Assembly: GCF_016093295.1 (NCBI RefSeq)
Contig: NZ_JAEDAL010000001.1
Location: forward strand, 310,001-374,000
Source: Inhella gelatinilytica
GTDB lineage: Bacteria; Pseudomonadota; Gammaproteobacteria; Burkholderiales; Burkholderiaceae_C
Direction: 5' to 3'
Length of the DNA: 64,000 nt
Part shown: piece by piece, positions 1-8,668 of the stretch
Numbering within the stretch: position 1 is the first letter of the stretch
How the letters are laid out: every line of letters starts with the position of its first letter
Notes under the pieces: model-generated
The model's input: only the letters and a program-made list of their open reading frames with translations
Database searches by the model: none
What the model was told of the DNA's origin: nothing
Program-made: the position numbers and the translations under genes

Positions 1-1
1 T

Positions 2-778
2 GATCGAACGGATGCGGCCATCGTCATCAGCGCGGCCACCTGCGATGTTCGTGCCCCCCAGGTTCCGCTGAAGATCCAAGACGTCGCTGGTCAGTTCTCG
101 GACCTGGATGCAAACGAGGTCAACGCGCTGCTGATGGCCAAAATGTCCGGGACCTTCCAGGCTCAAACCAGCGGGAATTGGATCCTGACTGGACGCCTCG
201 ATCAGGCGTTGCTGAAAAAGTGGCAGGCTGCCGCAGCCTCGCGCGCACCCGCGCGGTTGCTCATCAGCAGCGCGGGCGGCGATGAGGCGGTGGCCCTGCA
301 ACTGGCCGCAGATCTCCAACGTTGGAGGACGCCGGTCATCGTGTTTGGCTTGTGCGGTTCAGCCTGCGCCAACTACCTGCTGCCGGCGGCGCATTCCATT
401 CGTCTGAGCGGTCCGGTGCTGCTTCACGGCTCAGCTCGCGACTGTCAGGACCGCTTGGGAGCCTGGCAGGCTTGGTTCAGACTGGGCTCAAGTGGGGCCG
501 CCGCGCTGCGGGAGGCCTCCACCCGGCAAGATCAATTCGACGCGCAGCACCCCCAGTTGCGCGACCTGACACGCCTCAGCGCCCACCCCAGCCGCGGCGA
601 CCCCACGGGACAACCCCACGACTGGCTGGTGGTGCCCGCCTCAGCCCTGCGAGCCCGGCTGCCACAGTTGGAGATCGACCCCAGCTACCCCCAGCGCCTG
701 GCCACGCTTTTGACCTTGCACCAAGCGATGCCGGAGTTGGGGGCACTTTACGCACCGTCCCGACTCCCACCCCCTTGA
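2..778 (+). CDS. ClpP/crotonase-fold hypothetical protein, 5' end outside window
   Basis: The reading frame is open from base 2, so the gene starts before the window; at least 258 residues are present. A glycine-rich stretch (LLISSAGGDEA) followed by VIVFGLCGSACANYLLPAA resembles the oxyanion and nucleophile (GSAC) segments of ClpP-fold periplasmic proteins of the COG3904 type. A His-Gly after PVLL fits the next conserved block. The C-terminal third looks variable. The internal ATG at 134 is unlikely to be the true start because the upstream codons (LKIQDVAGQFSDLDANEV) read as ordinary protein. Substrate and role are unknown. The fold call rests on motif pattern only. Confidence 0.7.
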   Translation, partial: DRTDAAIVISAATCDVRAPQVPLKIQDVAGQFSDLDANEVNALLMAKMSGTFQAQTSGNWILTGRLDQALLKKWQAAAASRAPARLLISSAGGDEAVALQLAADLQRWRTPVIVFGLCGSACANYLLPAAHSIRLSGPVLLHGSARDCQDRLGAWQAWFRLGSSGAAALREASTRQDQFDAQHPQLRDLTRLSAHPSRGDPTGQPHDWLVVPASALRARLPQLEIDPSYPQRLATLLTLHQAMPELGALYAPSRLPPP

Positions 779-844
779 CTCGGGCACTGGCGCTGCCACC
801 GCGACGGGTCTACAGTCGTCTAACTCTCTGCCTCCCATTTCGCT

Positions 845-1618
845 GTGCGCCTCCCCTCCGCCCCCCTGTCCCGCCGCACCTGCTTGGGCAGCCTGAGCCT
901 GTTGGGCTGGGCCCCGCTCACCGCGAGCGCGGCCGAGGACACGGTGCTGTACAGCTATCACCTCAAGCCGCCGTACTTGGACTTGACCCGCAAAGAAGGT
1001 CTGTACTACGAGTTGGCCGACTTGCTCAGCCTGCGGGTGCCGGGCCTGCGCTGTCGGGTGGAATACCTGCCGCGGCGGCGCTTGGAAGCGGACTTGGTGG
1101 CCGGGCGGTTGCGCGGGGCGATTCTGGGCGTGCACCCCACCTGGTTCCGCGACGCCGAGCGTTCGCGCTACCTCTGGACCCCGCCGGTGATGCGCGATGC
1201 CGACGTGGTGGTGTCACGCCACGACCACCCCGTGGCGTACACCGGGCCGGACTCGTTGGTGGGCGTGCGCATGGCCTTGCCCCGCGGCTACTACTACGCG
1301 GGCATCGAAGAGCTGGTCCAAGCCGGGCGTATTCCGCGCGAGGAAAGCGAAAGTGACGAAACCGCGCTGATGATGCTGTCGCTCGGGCGGGCGGACGCCA
1401 CGGTGATCACCCGCCGCACGCTTTACACCTTGCTGGCGCGGCGCCCCGGGCTGCGGGGCCGTTTTCATGTGGCCCCCAAACCCCACGACGAATACGAACG
1501 CCACATCCTGGTGCCCCACGATCAGCCCGCGCTGCACAAGCAGCTCAGTGAAGGCGTGGCGCTGCTGGCCCGCGACCCAGCTTGGCAGGGCCGCCTGCAG
1601 GAACAGTCGCTGCGCTGA
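845..1618 (+). CDS. ABC-type amino-acid-like solute-binding protein
   Basis: A 257-residue protein starting at GTG 845. The N-terminus has a signal peptide with a twin-arginine-like motif (SRRTCLGSLS) before a hydrophobic stretch ending ASA. The mature part (LYSYHLKPPYLD, then GLYYELADLL) has the layout of SBP_bac_3/HisJ-like periplasmic binding proteins used as stand-alone binding proteins in Burkholderiales. The second lobe contains LVGVRMALPRGYYY. No permease or ATPase gene is adjacent, so it may serve a distant transporter or act as a sensor-associated binding protein. The ligand cannot be read from sequence. It converges on nhaR with no gap. Confidence 0.75.
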   Translation: MRLPSAPLSRRTCLGSLSLLGWAPLTASAAEDTVLYSYHLKPPYLDLTRKEGLYYELADLLSLRVPGLRCRVEYLPRRRLEADLVAGRLRGAILGVHPTWFRDAERSRYLWTPPVMRDADVVVSRHDHPVAYTGPDSLVGVRMALPRGYYYAGIEELVQAGRIPREESESDETALMMLSLGRADATVITRRTLYTLLARRPGLRGRFHVAPKPHDEYERHILVPHDQPALHKQLSEGVALLARDPAWQGRLQEQSLR

Positions 1619-2497
1619 TCAAACCGTCCGTGCCTGAACCAACGGGGCCAGCAGCGGATGCGCCACGCGCTTGTGCGCGGTCACCAAATAGAAGCGTTCT
1701 TCCACGCCGTCACACAACCCCACGGGCGCCACGCCATAGTGGGTCGTGAGCGCCGGCCGCACCAAGTCGGCGGCCGGAAAAACGCCCATGCCTTCGGCGC
1801 CGAAGGCCTTGAGCAACGCACTGTCCTCAAACTCCCCGACTACGCGTGGCCGAACGCCGTGGCGCTCGAACCAAGCATCCAATTGACGTCGCAAGGCGGC
1901 ATGGCGCGTGGGCAAGAGTACCGGGACCTCGCCCAAAGCCTGTGGAAACCGCTGGGCCACGGATTGCCACGCGGGCGCGGCATACCACGAGACGGCGGAG
2001 CGCCCCACCTCGTGGCCGTGCAGACGGACGCCGCCGGCCGTGGGAATGCGGTCTGAAAACACGGCATCCAGTTTGTGCAGGGCCAAATCGGCGATCAAAC
2101 CCTCTTCTTCGTGGACCTGGACGATCAAGTGCAAGTGGGGAGTGCTCAGCACCGGACGCAGCAGGTCTTGCACCACCCATTTGGGCAGGCTGTCCACCAC
2201 GCCGATCTGCAAGCGCACCGCCGGCACCGAGCCGGCCTCACGGACCACGGTCGGCAGCTGATCTCCAATCTGAAAAATCTGATCGGCCACCCGCAAAGCG
2301 GCCTGGCCGGCTTCGGTCAACGCCAATCCCCGGCCGGCCGGCTTGAGCAAGGCATGGCCCAAGTCGCGCTCCAGGGCCTTGACCTGCGCGCTCACGGTCT
2401 GCACCGCCATGCCCAGCCGCTCGGCCGCTCTGGACATGCTGCCCTCGGTCGCCACAACCCAAAAGTAGTGAAGGTGCCGGTAGCTGAATTCGTTCAT
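1619..2497 (-). CDS. nhaR: LysR-family regulator of the NhaR type
   Basis: 292 residues, the normal LysR length. An N-terminal winged helix-turn-helix (residues about 5-64, YRHLHYFWVVATEGSMSRAA, then QTVSAQVKALERDLG) is followed by a ligand-binding domain. Family-specific features match E. coli NhaR rather than generic LysR: the HLHYFW start, ALHKLDAVFSD in the middle and VVGEFEDSALLKAFGAEGMGVF near the C-terminus. NhaR activates Na+/H+ antiporter genes in response to sodium or alkaline pH. Here the divergent neighbour is a TerC/Alx membrane protein, not nhaA, so that gene is the likely target (inference). Confidence 0.85.
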   Translation of the reverse strand: MNEFSYRHLHYFWVVATEGSMSRAAERLGMAVQTVSAQVKALERDLGHALLKPAGRGLALTEAGQAALRVADQIFQIGDQLPTVVREAGSVPAVRLQIGVVDSLPKWVVQDLLRPVLSTPHLHLIVQVHEEEGLIADLALHKLDAVFSDRIPTAGGVRLHGHEVGRSAVSWYAAPAWQSVAQRFPQALGEVPVLLPTRHAALRRQLDAWFERHGVRPRVVGEFEDSALLKAFGAEGMGVFPAADLVRPALTTHYGVAPVGLCDGVEERFYLVTAHKRVAHPLLAPLVQARTV

Positions 2498-2502
2498 ATT
2501 CT

Positions 2503-2545
2503 CTTTTTTAAGGATTATTTATTCGCAATCAACTGCTTTTTTAAG
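2503..2545. promoter_or_regulatory. AT-rich divergent promoter region with two CTTTTTTAAG repeats
   Basis: The 97-bp gap between nhaR and the terC-like gene is strikingly AT-rich for this genome. The 10-mer CTTTTTTAAG occurs at 2503-2512 and again at 2536-2545, 33 bp apart (about three helical turns, the same DNA face). Paired sites of this kind are typical LysR-type regulator targets, so NhaR is the obvious candidate binder. Promoter boxes could not be assigned with confidence. Confidence 0.45.
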
Positions 2546-2594
2546 AATAGTTGAATTTCTACAGTCGCGGCTTTTCAAGAACAAGGAGCGCGCC

Positions 2595-3641
2595 ATGCCG
2601 CCACTCGAAACCACCTCGGCCCTGCTGCCCTGGCTTTACCAGCCCTTCCTGGGGCAAGCCGTCTGGGCGTGGCTGCTGTTCATGGGCATCGTACTGACCC
2701 TGTTGGTGCTGGACCTGGGGGTCTTGAACCGAGGGGACAAGGAGATCAGCATCCGGGCCAGCTTGTGGCAATCGGCAGGCTACATCGCCGCAGGCGTTGC
2801 GTTCGGGGGATGGATCGCCGTCCAGCAGGGCTCAGACGCGGGTTTGACTTACCTGACGGGCTACGTGATTGAAAAGGCGCTGTCGATCGACAACCTGTTC
2901 GTCATCGCCACCGTATTCGCCGCCCTGCAAGTACCCCGGCACCTTCAGCACCGGGTGCTGTTCTGGGGCATCCTGGGCGTGATCGTGTTGCGCGCCTTGC
3001 TCATCGGCGGCGGTACGGCGCTCGTTCAGCGCTTCGACTGGATGCTGCCCGTGTTTGGTGCCCTGCTGGTGTGGACGGGATGGCGCATGTGGCCGCGCAG
3101 CGGCATGGAAGACGAGCCGCCGAGCATTCCCGGCCTCGAAACCCTGCGCCGCTGGTTGCGCGTGACGCCCCAACTCCAGGGCAACCAGTTTTGGGTGCGC
3201 CGCGATGTCGGCGACGGCAAAGGCAAGCAATGGTGGGTGACGCCGCTGTTCTTGGCCTTGTGCGCCATCGAAACCGCGGACCTGATCTTTGCCATCGACT
3301 CGGTTCCCGCCGTGTTGGCGGTGACGACCGACCCTTACTTGGTCTACACCAGCAACATCTTTGCCATCTTGGGCTTGCGGGCGCTGTACTTCGCCCTGGC
3401 CGAAATGCTGCACCGCTTCCACTACCTGAAGCACGCCCTGGCCGTGTTGCTGGTGATGATTGGCGCCAAGGTCCTGTTCGCGCCGTTCCTCGGCCACCCG
3501 CCGTCCTGGGTGTCGCTGACGCTGACGATCAGCATCCTGGCGGCGGGCGTGGGCCTGTCGCTCGCCCGGCCGGACCCGTTGATCCTGCGTCGCACCGGCC
3601 CCGCGGCGTTGCCGGCCCCGGGCACAGGGCAGGAGAGCTAA
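2595..3641 (+). CDS. TerC/Alx family integral membrane protein
   Basis: 348 residues with about nine predicted membrane segments. The sequence has TerC-family hallmarks: LDLGVLNRGDKEIS in the first loop, GYVIEKALSIDNLFVIATVF, and ETADLIFAIDSVPAVLAVTTDPYLVYTSN with the conserved Asp residues inside membrane helices. The Alx branch exports manganese and responds to alkaline pH in E. coli; other TerC proteins are linked to tellurite resistance or to metalation of secreted enzymes. The start has AAGGAG 6-9 nt upstream. It is divergent from nhaR and no yybP-ykoY riboswitch is visible in the short leader. Its substrate is not defined by sequence. Confidence 0.85.
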   Translation: MPPLETTSALLPWLYQPFLGQAVWAWLLFMGIVLTLLVLDLGVLNRGDKEISIRASLWQSAGYIAAGVAFGGWIAVQQGSDAGLTYLTGYVIEKALSIDNLFVIATVFAALQVPRHLQHRVLFWGILGVIVLRALLIGGGTALVQRFDWMLPVFGALLVWTGWRMWPRSGMEDEPPSIPGLETLRRWLRVTPQLQGNQFWVRRDVGDGKGKQWWVTPLFLALCAIETADLIFAIDSVPAVLAVTTDPYLVYTSNIFAILGLRALYFALAEMLHRFHYLKHALAVLLVMIGAKVLFAPFLGHPPSWVSLTLTISILAAGVGLSLARPDPLILRRTGPAALPAPGTGQES

Positions 3642-3667
3642 GCCCAGGCCGCCCCGCGCCGGCCCGG

Positions 3668-5518
3668 TCAGCCCGCCATCCAGTGGGGCAAGGCCGTGGC
3701 CAGCGGGGGCAGCAGGGCCAGCAGCACCGTGCCCAAGAAAATAGCCATCAAGGCGGGCCCCACCGCCTTGGCCACATAGGGCAAGGGCTTCTTGAACAGC
3801 GCTGCCGCAAAGTAGACGTTCATGCCGGCCGGCGGGCACAAGAAGCCCGCCTCCATGGCCGCCAGGAACAAGATGCCAAAGTGCAAGGGGTCCAATCCGT
3901 AGTGCTGCGCCAGCGGCAGCAGCAGCGGCACCAGCACCACGATGGCGGCATAAATCTCCATCAGCGCCGCCGCCACGCACAAGAAAGCGCACAGCGCGAC
4001 CAAGAACGCATAGCGGTTGGGCAGCCACTGCGGCACCTGCTCCACCGCCAGGTCCGGGATGCCCGCATCAACCAAGAAATTGGTGAGCGCCAGCGCCATG
4101 CCCAGGATCAGCATCACCCCACCGATGATCTGCGCGCAATCCCCCAAGCAGCGCCCCAGGGCCCGTGCGTCCAGTTCACGGTGGATCCCCACGGTGGTGA
4201 GCAAGGCGTACGCCGCGGTGAGCGCGGCCGCCTCCGTGGGCGTGGCCCAGCCCCCCAACATGGCACTGAGGGCCACGACGGGCGCCGCCAGTTCCCACTT
4301 GGCCGCCCACAGCGCGGCCCCGAGCGGGGGGCGTTGGGGGAAGGACGCGGGTACCGCTGGCGCTTCGCCCCGCCGGCCCAGGCGCCAAAAACCGCCAAAG
4401 AACAACAAGCTGGCCACCATCACCAGAGCGGGCAGCAGACCGGCCAAAAACATGTCCCGGATGGGCACCTTGACCAGAATGGCCACCAGGATCATGGGCA
4501 CTGAAGGCGCGAGCAACACCCCCAGCGCACTGGCACTGGTCACCAGCCCGATGCCCTTGCGCTCGGGGTAGCCCGATTGCATCAAAAGCGGCAGCAGCAA
4601 TCCCCCCAAGGCCAAGATCGTGACCCCGCTGCCCCCGGTGAAGGCGGTAAAGGCCGAACAGAGCAGGGCGACCGCCAGCACGGTGCCCAAGGGCCCGGCG
4701 CCAAACGTCGCCGTTAAACACCGACCCACGCGCTGCGCGGCGTCCGTGCGGGCCAGCAACAAGCCCGCCAAGGTGAAGAGCGGAAGCGCCGGCAGCGACG
4801 GGTTGACGGTGATTTGGTAGTGCGACAGGGGCACCGACGCCAGCGGCAGCCCCTCGCTCCAAAAGAGGGCCACCGCCAAGCCCCCCAGCACGGCAAAGAT
4901 GGGCGTGCCCATCACCAACAGCACCATGAGCACGCCCAGCGCGGGGATCCACGGCAGCGCCTGCCCTTCGCCCCAGGCCGCGGCCAGCGCCCCCGCAAGG
5001 GGAATCAGCGGCGCCAGCACCCGCCGCCACGGCCCCGGCCCAAAGCAGTGGGCCGCCAACTGCAGCCCCAGCAGGGCAAAACCCGCCGGCAAGCTGGCTT
5101 GCACCCACCAGACGGGGAGCCCATAGGCCAGGACCATCGCCCCTTGGCGCTCGGCCTGAACAAACTGCGCCGCCGCCCAGGCCAGCACGCCACAGATCAA
5201 CGCCGCCCCGCCCTTGCCCAGCACCTGCATCACGCGGGGCCCGGCCAAGCTGGCGCCGAAGTCGCTGCCCAACGTGGCCAGGTGGCCATGGCGCTCCGCC
5301 GCCACGGCCCCGAAGAGGGCCACCACCAGCCCCAGGTGCTGCACCAGGGCGGCCGCGTTGTCCAGGCCCGTGCCCGTTTTGCGCAGCACCATCTCCGCCA
5401 ACGGCAGGCCCACCATCGCGGCCAGGGCCGCGGCGGCCAGCCAGGCATCCCAATCAGACACCCGCGCCCACACCGACCGCCCCGGGGCGGTCGCGTCTTC
5501 GCGCTCAGCGCCCACCAC
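3668..5518 (-). CDS. TRAP transporter fused small/large permease (DctQM)
   Basis: 616 residues, mostly hydrophobic. The first ~170 residues form a four-helix DctQ-like unit (PLAEMVLRKTGTGLDNAAALVQHLG). The remainder is DctM-like, with LPALPLFTLAGLLLARTDAAQRV, AFTGGSGVTILALGGLLLPLL and a C-terminal FLCPPAGMNVYFAAALF segment. It forms the sodium- or proton-driven membrane part of a tripartite importer. The start is GTG, overlapping the upstream dctP-like gene by 14 bp, consistent with translational coupling. It is the last gene of the minus-strand cluster and converges on the terC-like gene. Confidence 0.9.
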   Translation of the reverse strand: MVGAEREDATAPGRSVWARVSDWDAWLAAAALAAMVGLPLAEMVLRKTGTGLDNAAALVQHLGLVVALFGAVAAERHGHLATLGSDFGASLAGPRVMQVLGKGGAALICGVLAWAAAQFVQAERQGAMVLAYGLPVWWVQASLPAGFALLGLQLAAHCFGPGPWRRVLAPLIPLAGALAAAWGEGQALPWIPALGVLMVLLVMGTPIFAVLGGLAVALFWSEGLPLASVPLSHYQITVNPSLPALPLFTLAGLLLARTDAAQRVGRCLTATFGAGPLGTVLAVALLCSAFTAFTGGSGVTILALGGLLLPLLMQSGYPERKGIGLVTSASALGVLLAPSVPMILVAILVKVPIRDMFLAGLLPALVMVASLLFFGGFWRLGRRGEAPAVPASFPQRPPLGAALWAAKWELAAPVVALSAMLGGWATPTEAAALTAAYALLTTVGIHRELDARALGRCLGDCAQIIGGVMLILGMALALTNFLVDAGIPDLAVEQVPQWLPNRYAFLVALCAFLCVAAALMEIYAAIVVLVPLLLPLAQHYGLDPLHFGILFLAAMEAGFLCPPAGMNVYFAAALFKKPLPYVAKAVGPALMAIFLGTVLLALLPPLATALPHWMAG

Positions 5519-6518
5519 GTACCGCCTTCACATGGGCCATGACCTCATCAAAGGTTTCGGCGGGCACCAGGCTGCCCCGCAGCTTGGGGTACAGCTTCTC
5601 GGCCAAGTCGGTCCACTCTTTGAGTTGCTCCGGCGTGGGCTTGTGCACCTGCAGCCCGCGCTTGCGCATGGCTTCGACCGATTCTTCGACCTCGCGTCGG
5701 GCGGCCGCGCGAATCGCCACCCCCGCCTTCTCGCCCGCCGCCTTCAGCGCCACCTGTGCGGCGGGGCTCATGGCCTCCCAGGCCTTGGCCGTCACCACCA
5801 CCGCCCCAACCACCGGGGCCCAGTTCAGGTCCAGCATGTGCGGGGCGGGGCCGAAGACCTGCGTGGCCAGCGCGAAATAGGGCGTGGTGGGCACGACCTG
5901 AATCATGCCGGTCTGCAAGGCGGGCAAGACGTCATTGGTTTCCAGCGGCACCGGCGTGTAGCCCAGGCCCTTCATCAGCGCCTGCTGCTCGGTTTCCGGC
6001 CCCCAACTGAAGAACTTCAGCGGCTTGAAGTCGTCAGGGCGCACGGCCGCGGTTTTCGAAAAGAACCGCACCCACCCCGCATCCCCCCAGGCCACAACCA
6101 CAAAACCCTTGTCGAGGAAGCGCTTCTCCAGGCCCGCCCGCAGCTTCTCGCGCACCGCATCGACTTCGTCCCAGCTCCGAAACAGCAGCGGCAGGTTTTG
6201 CAAGGCGGAGACGCTGGGCTCGATGTCCCGCAAGCCCACCACGGTCATCATGGCGCCCTGCAACTGGCCAATGCGCAAGCGCCGCAGCAATTCGTGTTCA
6301 CCGCCTTGGCTGCCGTCGGTGAAGACGGTCACTTTCGCGCCTGGGCCTTGGGCGGCCCGCCAGGCCTCGCCCATCTCCAGCAGTTGCTGGTGGTGCGAAG
6401 AGCCCTTGGGCGCCACGGTACCGATGCGCAGCTGCATCAGGCCTTGGGCTTGGGTTGCGGGTGCGTGGGCCAGCCAGGCGGCCAGCGCCATCAGGGCTCC
6501 GCGTCGGTGCATCGTCAT
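5505..6518 (-). CDS. TRAP transporter periplasmic solute-binding protein (DctP family)
   Basis: 337 residues with a signal peptide cleaved around residue 25 (after ATQAQ). The mature chain opens with LRIGTVAPKGSSHHQQLLEMGEAWR, a standard DctP start, and continues with GGEHELLRRLRIGQLQGAM and LPLLFRSWDEVDAVREKL. Near residue 150 the family normally has an Arg that clamps a substrate carboxylate; GDAGWVRFFSK carries a suitable Arg. The ligand is therefore probably an organic acid, identity unknown. A strong Shine-Dalgarno (AGGGGGAT) precedes the start. It sits between the TatT lipoprotein and the permease. Confidence 0.88.
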   Translation of the reverse strand: MTMHRRGALMALAAWLAHAPATQAQGLMQLRIGTVAPKGSSHHQQLLEMGEAWRAAQGPGAKVTVFTDGSQGGEHELLRRLRIGQLQGAMMTVVGLRDIEPSVSALQNLPLLFRSWDEVDAVREKLRAGLEKRFLDKGFVVVAWGDAGWVRFFSKTAAVRPDDFKPLKFFSWGPETEQQALMKGLGYTPVPLETNDVLPALQTGMIQVVPTTPYFALATQVFGPAPHMLDLNWAPVVGAVVVTAKAWEAMSPAAQVALKAAGEKAGVAIRAAARREVEESVEAMRKRGLQVHKPTPEQLKEWTDLAEKLYPKLRGSLVPAETFDEVMAHVKAVRGGR

Positions 6519-6530
6519 GTCATCCCCCTG

Positions 6531-7409
6531 TCAAAACCGGTCATCGGCGGTGTCCAGCAGCCACTGGGCCCGCTCCCGCATCACCGCGTTGGCCAGATTG
6601 CGATGGCGATCGGCCACCTGAAGGGCCTGGCGCAGCCACGCCTCCCATTGCCCGCGGTCCTGCAGCCCCAAGGCTTCGGCCTGGGCGACCCAAATCCCGG
6701 CCTTGCGCCCCCCGGACGCCTGCTGCGCCTGGGCAAAGTAGGCCTGGGCTTTCGCCAACTGCCCGCCCGGCAGGCTGGCTTCCAGGCTGCCCAGCAGCGC
6801 CGCCACGTCCCCCTCGCCCCAGTCGGGCTGCTGCCGCCACACCCACAGCGCCAGGCGCTGCGCCAGCGGCCAGTCCGCGACGACCTCGGGTTGATCTTTG
6901 GACAGGCTGATGCGCGCGGCCCAGGCCGCCGCCAACCAATACCCGAGGGCCCGTTGCTCCGGGCTGAGGCTGGGCATGCGGTCCTCCCGCAGGCGCGCCT
7001 CCCAGTCCGGTATCGGGGTGGCCAGCGCCCGCCGCGCATGGCCCTCGGCGCGTGCAAACAGTCGCGTGGCTCGCATTCGCTCGGCTTGCGCTCCCTTGGG
7101 GTCCTGCGCTTCCCGGCGCTCGGCCTCAAAAGCAACAAACGCGTAGGCGTATTGCGCAAAACCCGAGGCGACCGCCACCCCCAAGCGGGCGTGCCCCGGC
7201 TGCTCCCGCAGCACCGACTCCGACAGCTTCAAATAAAAGGCGCTGGCCTCGCGGGCGAGGCCCACATCGTCCTCATCCGTCTGTTGGTTTTGCGCCAAAG
7301 CATCCGCCAGCAGGGCTTGGGTGGAGCAGCCGCCCAAAGCCGATGCCAGGATCAGTACGACCCCTCCGCACCAAGAAACGGGCCCACGCCGAAGTGAAAG
7401 CGTACTCAT
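6531..7409 (-). CDS. TRAP transporter TatT-component lipoprotein
   Basis: A 292-residue lipoprotein. I chose ATG 7409 because it gives a clean lipoprotein signal with lipobox ALGGC and lipidated Cys28. The mature part is alpha-helical and repeat-like (SAFYLKLSESVLREQPGHARLG, then RATRLFARAEGHARRALA), matching the TatT family of TPR-like proteins that pair with TRAP binding proteins, as described for Treponema. It lies 12 bp upstream of the DctP gene in the same operon, which supports the assignment. TatT trimers may help deliver hydrophobic ligands; that role is family knowledge, not shown here. Confidence 0.82.
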   Translation of the reverse strand: MSTLSLRRGPVSWCGGVVLILASALGGCSTQALLADALAQNQQTDEDDVGLAREASAFYLKLSESVLREQPGHARLGVAVASGFAQYAYAFVAFEAERREAQDPKGAQAERMRATRLFARAEGHARRALATPIPDWEARLREDRMPSLSPEQRALGYWLAAAWAARISLSKDQPEVVADWPLAQRLALWVWRQQPDWGEGDVAALLGSLEASLPGGQLAKAQAYFAQAQQASGGRKAGIWVAQAEALGLQDRGQWEAWLRQALQVADRHRNLANAVMRERAQWLLDTADDRF

Positions 7410-7480
7410 CGAACCATCCTGCCAGGGGTGACACGACAATGAAAGCCCCACTTCCCCGGGGCAGCTGTCGAGCGCAGGTT

Positions 7481-8512
7481 TTAAGAGTTCCCCAACCCCG
7501 CCAGCGCTCGAATCTGCCCAGCGGCAGCCCATTGCGCCAATCGAATCGGCGTCATGGCACCGTCTGCTGACTCCGGACTGAGACCCGGCTCCCCCGGCAC
7601 ACCGCCCACGCTGCGGTTGCGGCCATTGGCTTTGGCCTGCTGCATGGCCCATTCCGCCACCAGCACGGCCTCTTGCCAGCTGAGGGCGCGCTCAGGGGCA
7701 AAGGGCCAGCAGGCATAGCCCACCGACACCGTCAGCTGAACCACCTCGCCCCAGGGCAACGCCACCGGGTGGGCCGCCACGGCCAAACGCAGCCGCTCCG
7801 CACACGCGCGTGCCGCCGCCGGATCGTCGGCGGGGATCAGCGCCAGGAATTCCTCCCCACCCCACCGCACCAGTAAATCGCCTTCGCGCTGGGCCAATGC
7901 CAAGCGCGTGGACACCACGCCCAAAACGAAGTCGCCCACATGACGGCCCCACTTCGCATTGATGGATTGCAACTCATCCAGATCAACGATCAAAAAGGCG
8001 TAGCGGGGAGCTTGCGCCCGACGCTCACCCACGGCGTGGACGATGCGATTGAGCCGCTCCTCCAGCGCCCGACGACTGCCCAGCACCCCAAGGGAGTCGG
8101 ATTCCGCAACCAGGGCCAACTCGGCATGGGCGTCCTGCAAGTCGCGATGCTGAACCTGCAGGGCCTTGAGCGAGTCCTGCCATTGACTCATCAAACTGCG
8201 GCCCTGCGCTTCGGACTCCGCCAGTTGCTGATCCTTCGCCTTCAAGGCCTGCTGCAAGGTCTGGATTTGCTGCTGCGCATGAACCGCTTGCTGGTTTTGC
8301 GACTGTACGGCTTGGAGCAGGCGGTGCCCTACGCAGGCGACCCCGGCCAAGGCGGCCCAGCCGACCCCGCCGCCGGCCCAAGCCAAGGCCGCCGCCCAGG
8401 CGCCGGTGGTCCACACCGCCCAGAGTGCCCCCAGCCCGCACAGCCCAGCCGCAACCAGTCCACCCAGCCAGAACCGGGGGAGCCAGCGCGCGCACGAGGG
8501 TTCAGGCACCAT
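7481..8512 (-). CDS. Membrane-anchored diguanylate cyclase (GGEEF)
   Basis: About 343 residues from ATG 8512; upstream in-frame starts at 8581 and 8626 are possible. Two hydrophobic helices near the N-terminus are followed by a Gln-rich coiled coil (residues about 70-120) and a C-terminal GGDEF domain. The active-site motif is GGEEF, and REGD five residues before it is a canonical inhibitory I-site (RxxD) for c-di-GMP feedback. Catalytic activity is therefore expected. It lies 71 bp upstream of the TatT gene on the same strand and is divergent from a second GGDEF gene. Confidence 0.88.
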   Translation of the reverse strand: MVPEPSCARWLPRFWLGGLVAAGLCGLGALWAVWTTGAWAAALAWAGGGVGWAALAGVACVGHRLLQAVQSQNQQAVHAQQQIQTLQQALKAKDQQLAESEAQGRSLMSQWQDSLKALQVQHRDLQDAHAELALVAESDSLGVLGSRRALEERLNRIVHAVGERRAQAPRYAFLIVDLDELQSINAKWGRHVGDFVLGVVSTRLALAQREGDLLVRWGGEEFLALIPADDPAAARACAERLRLAVAAHPVALPWGEVVQLTVSVGYACWPFAPERALSWQEAVLVAEWAMQQAKANGRNRSVGGVPGEPGLSPESADGAMTPIRLAQWAAAGQIRALAGLGNS

Positions 8513-8668
8513 GGACCGTTGGGCCGCAAAGGGCGGGGATAGAAGGGGCCGAGTGTAGGCATGCCCTCGGCGCTTGCGCATCGGCCCTTTCCCGGCCCGC
8601 GCCGGAGCGTCCCCGACGGGGCCCATCGCCCCCCGCTGTAACGCCCCGGCGGGCTATGCTTGACCGTT

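Noticed and set aside
5214-7397. 727-codon plus-strand frame over the TRAP genes
   Set aside because: Shadow of DctP, TatT and DctQM, which carry signal peptides and family motifs on the minus strand.
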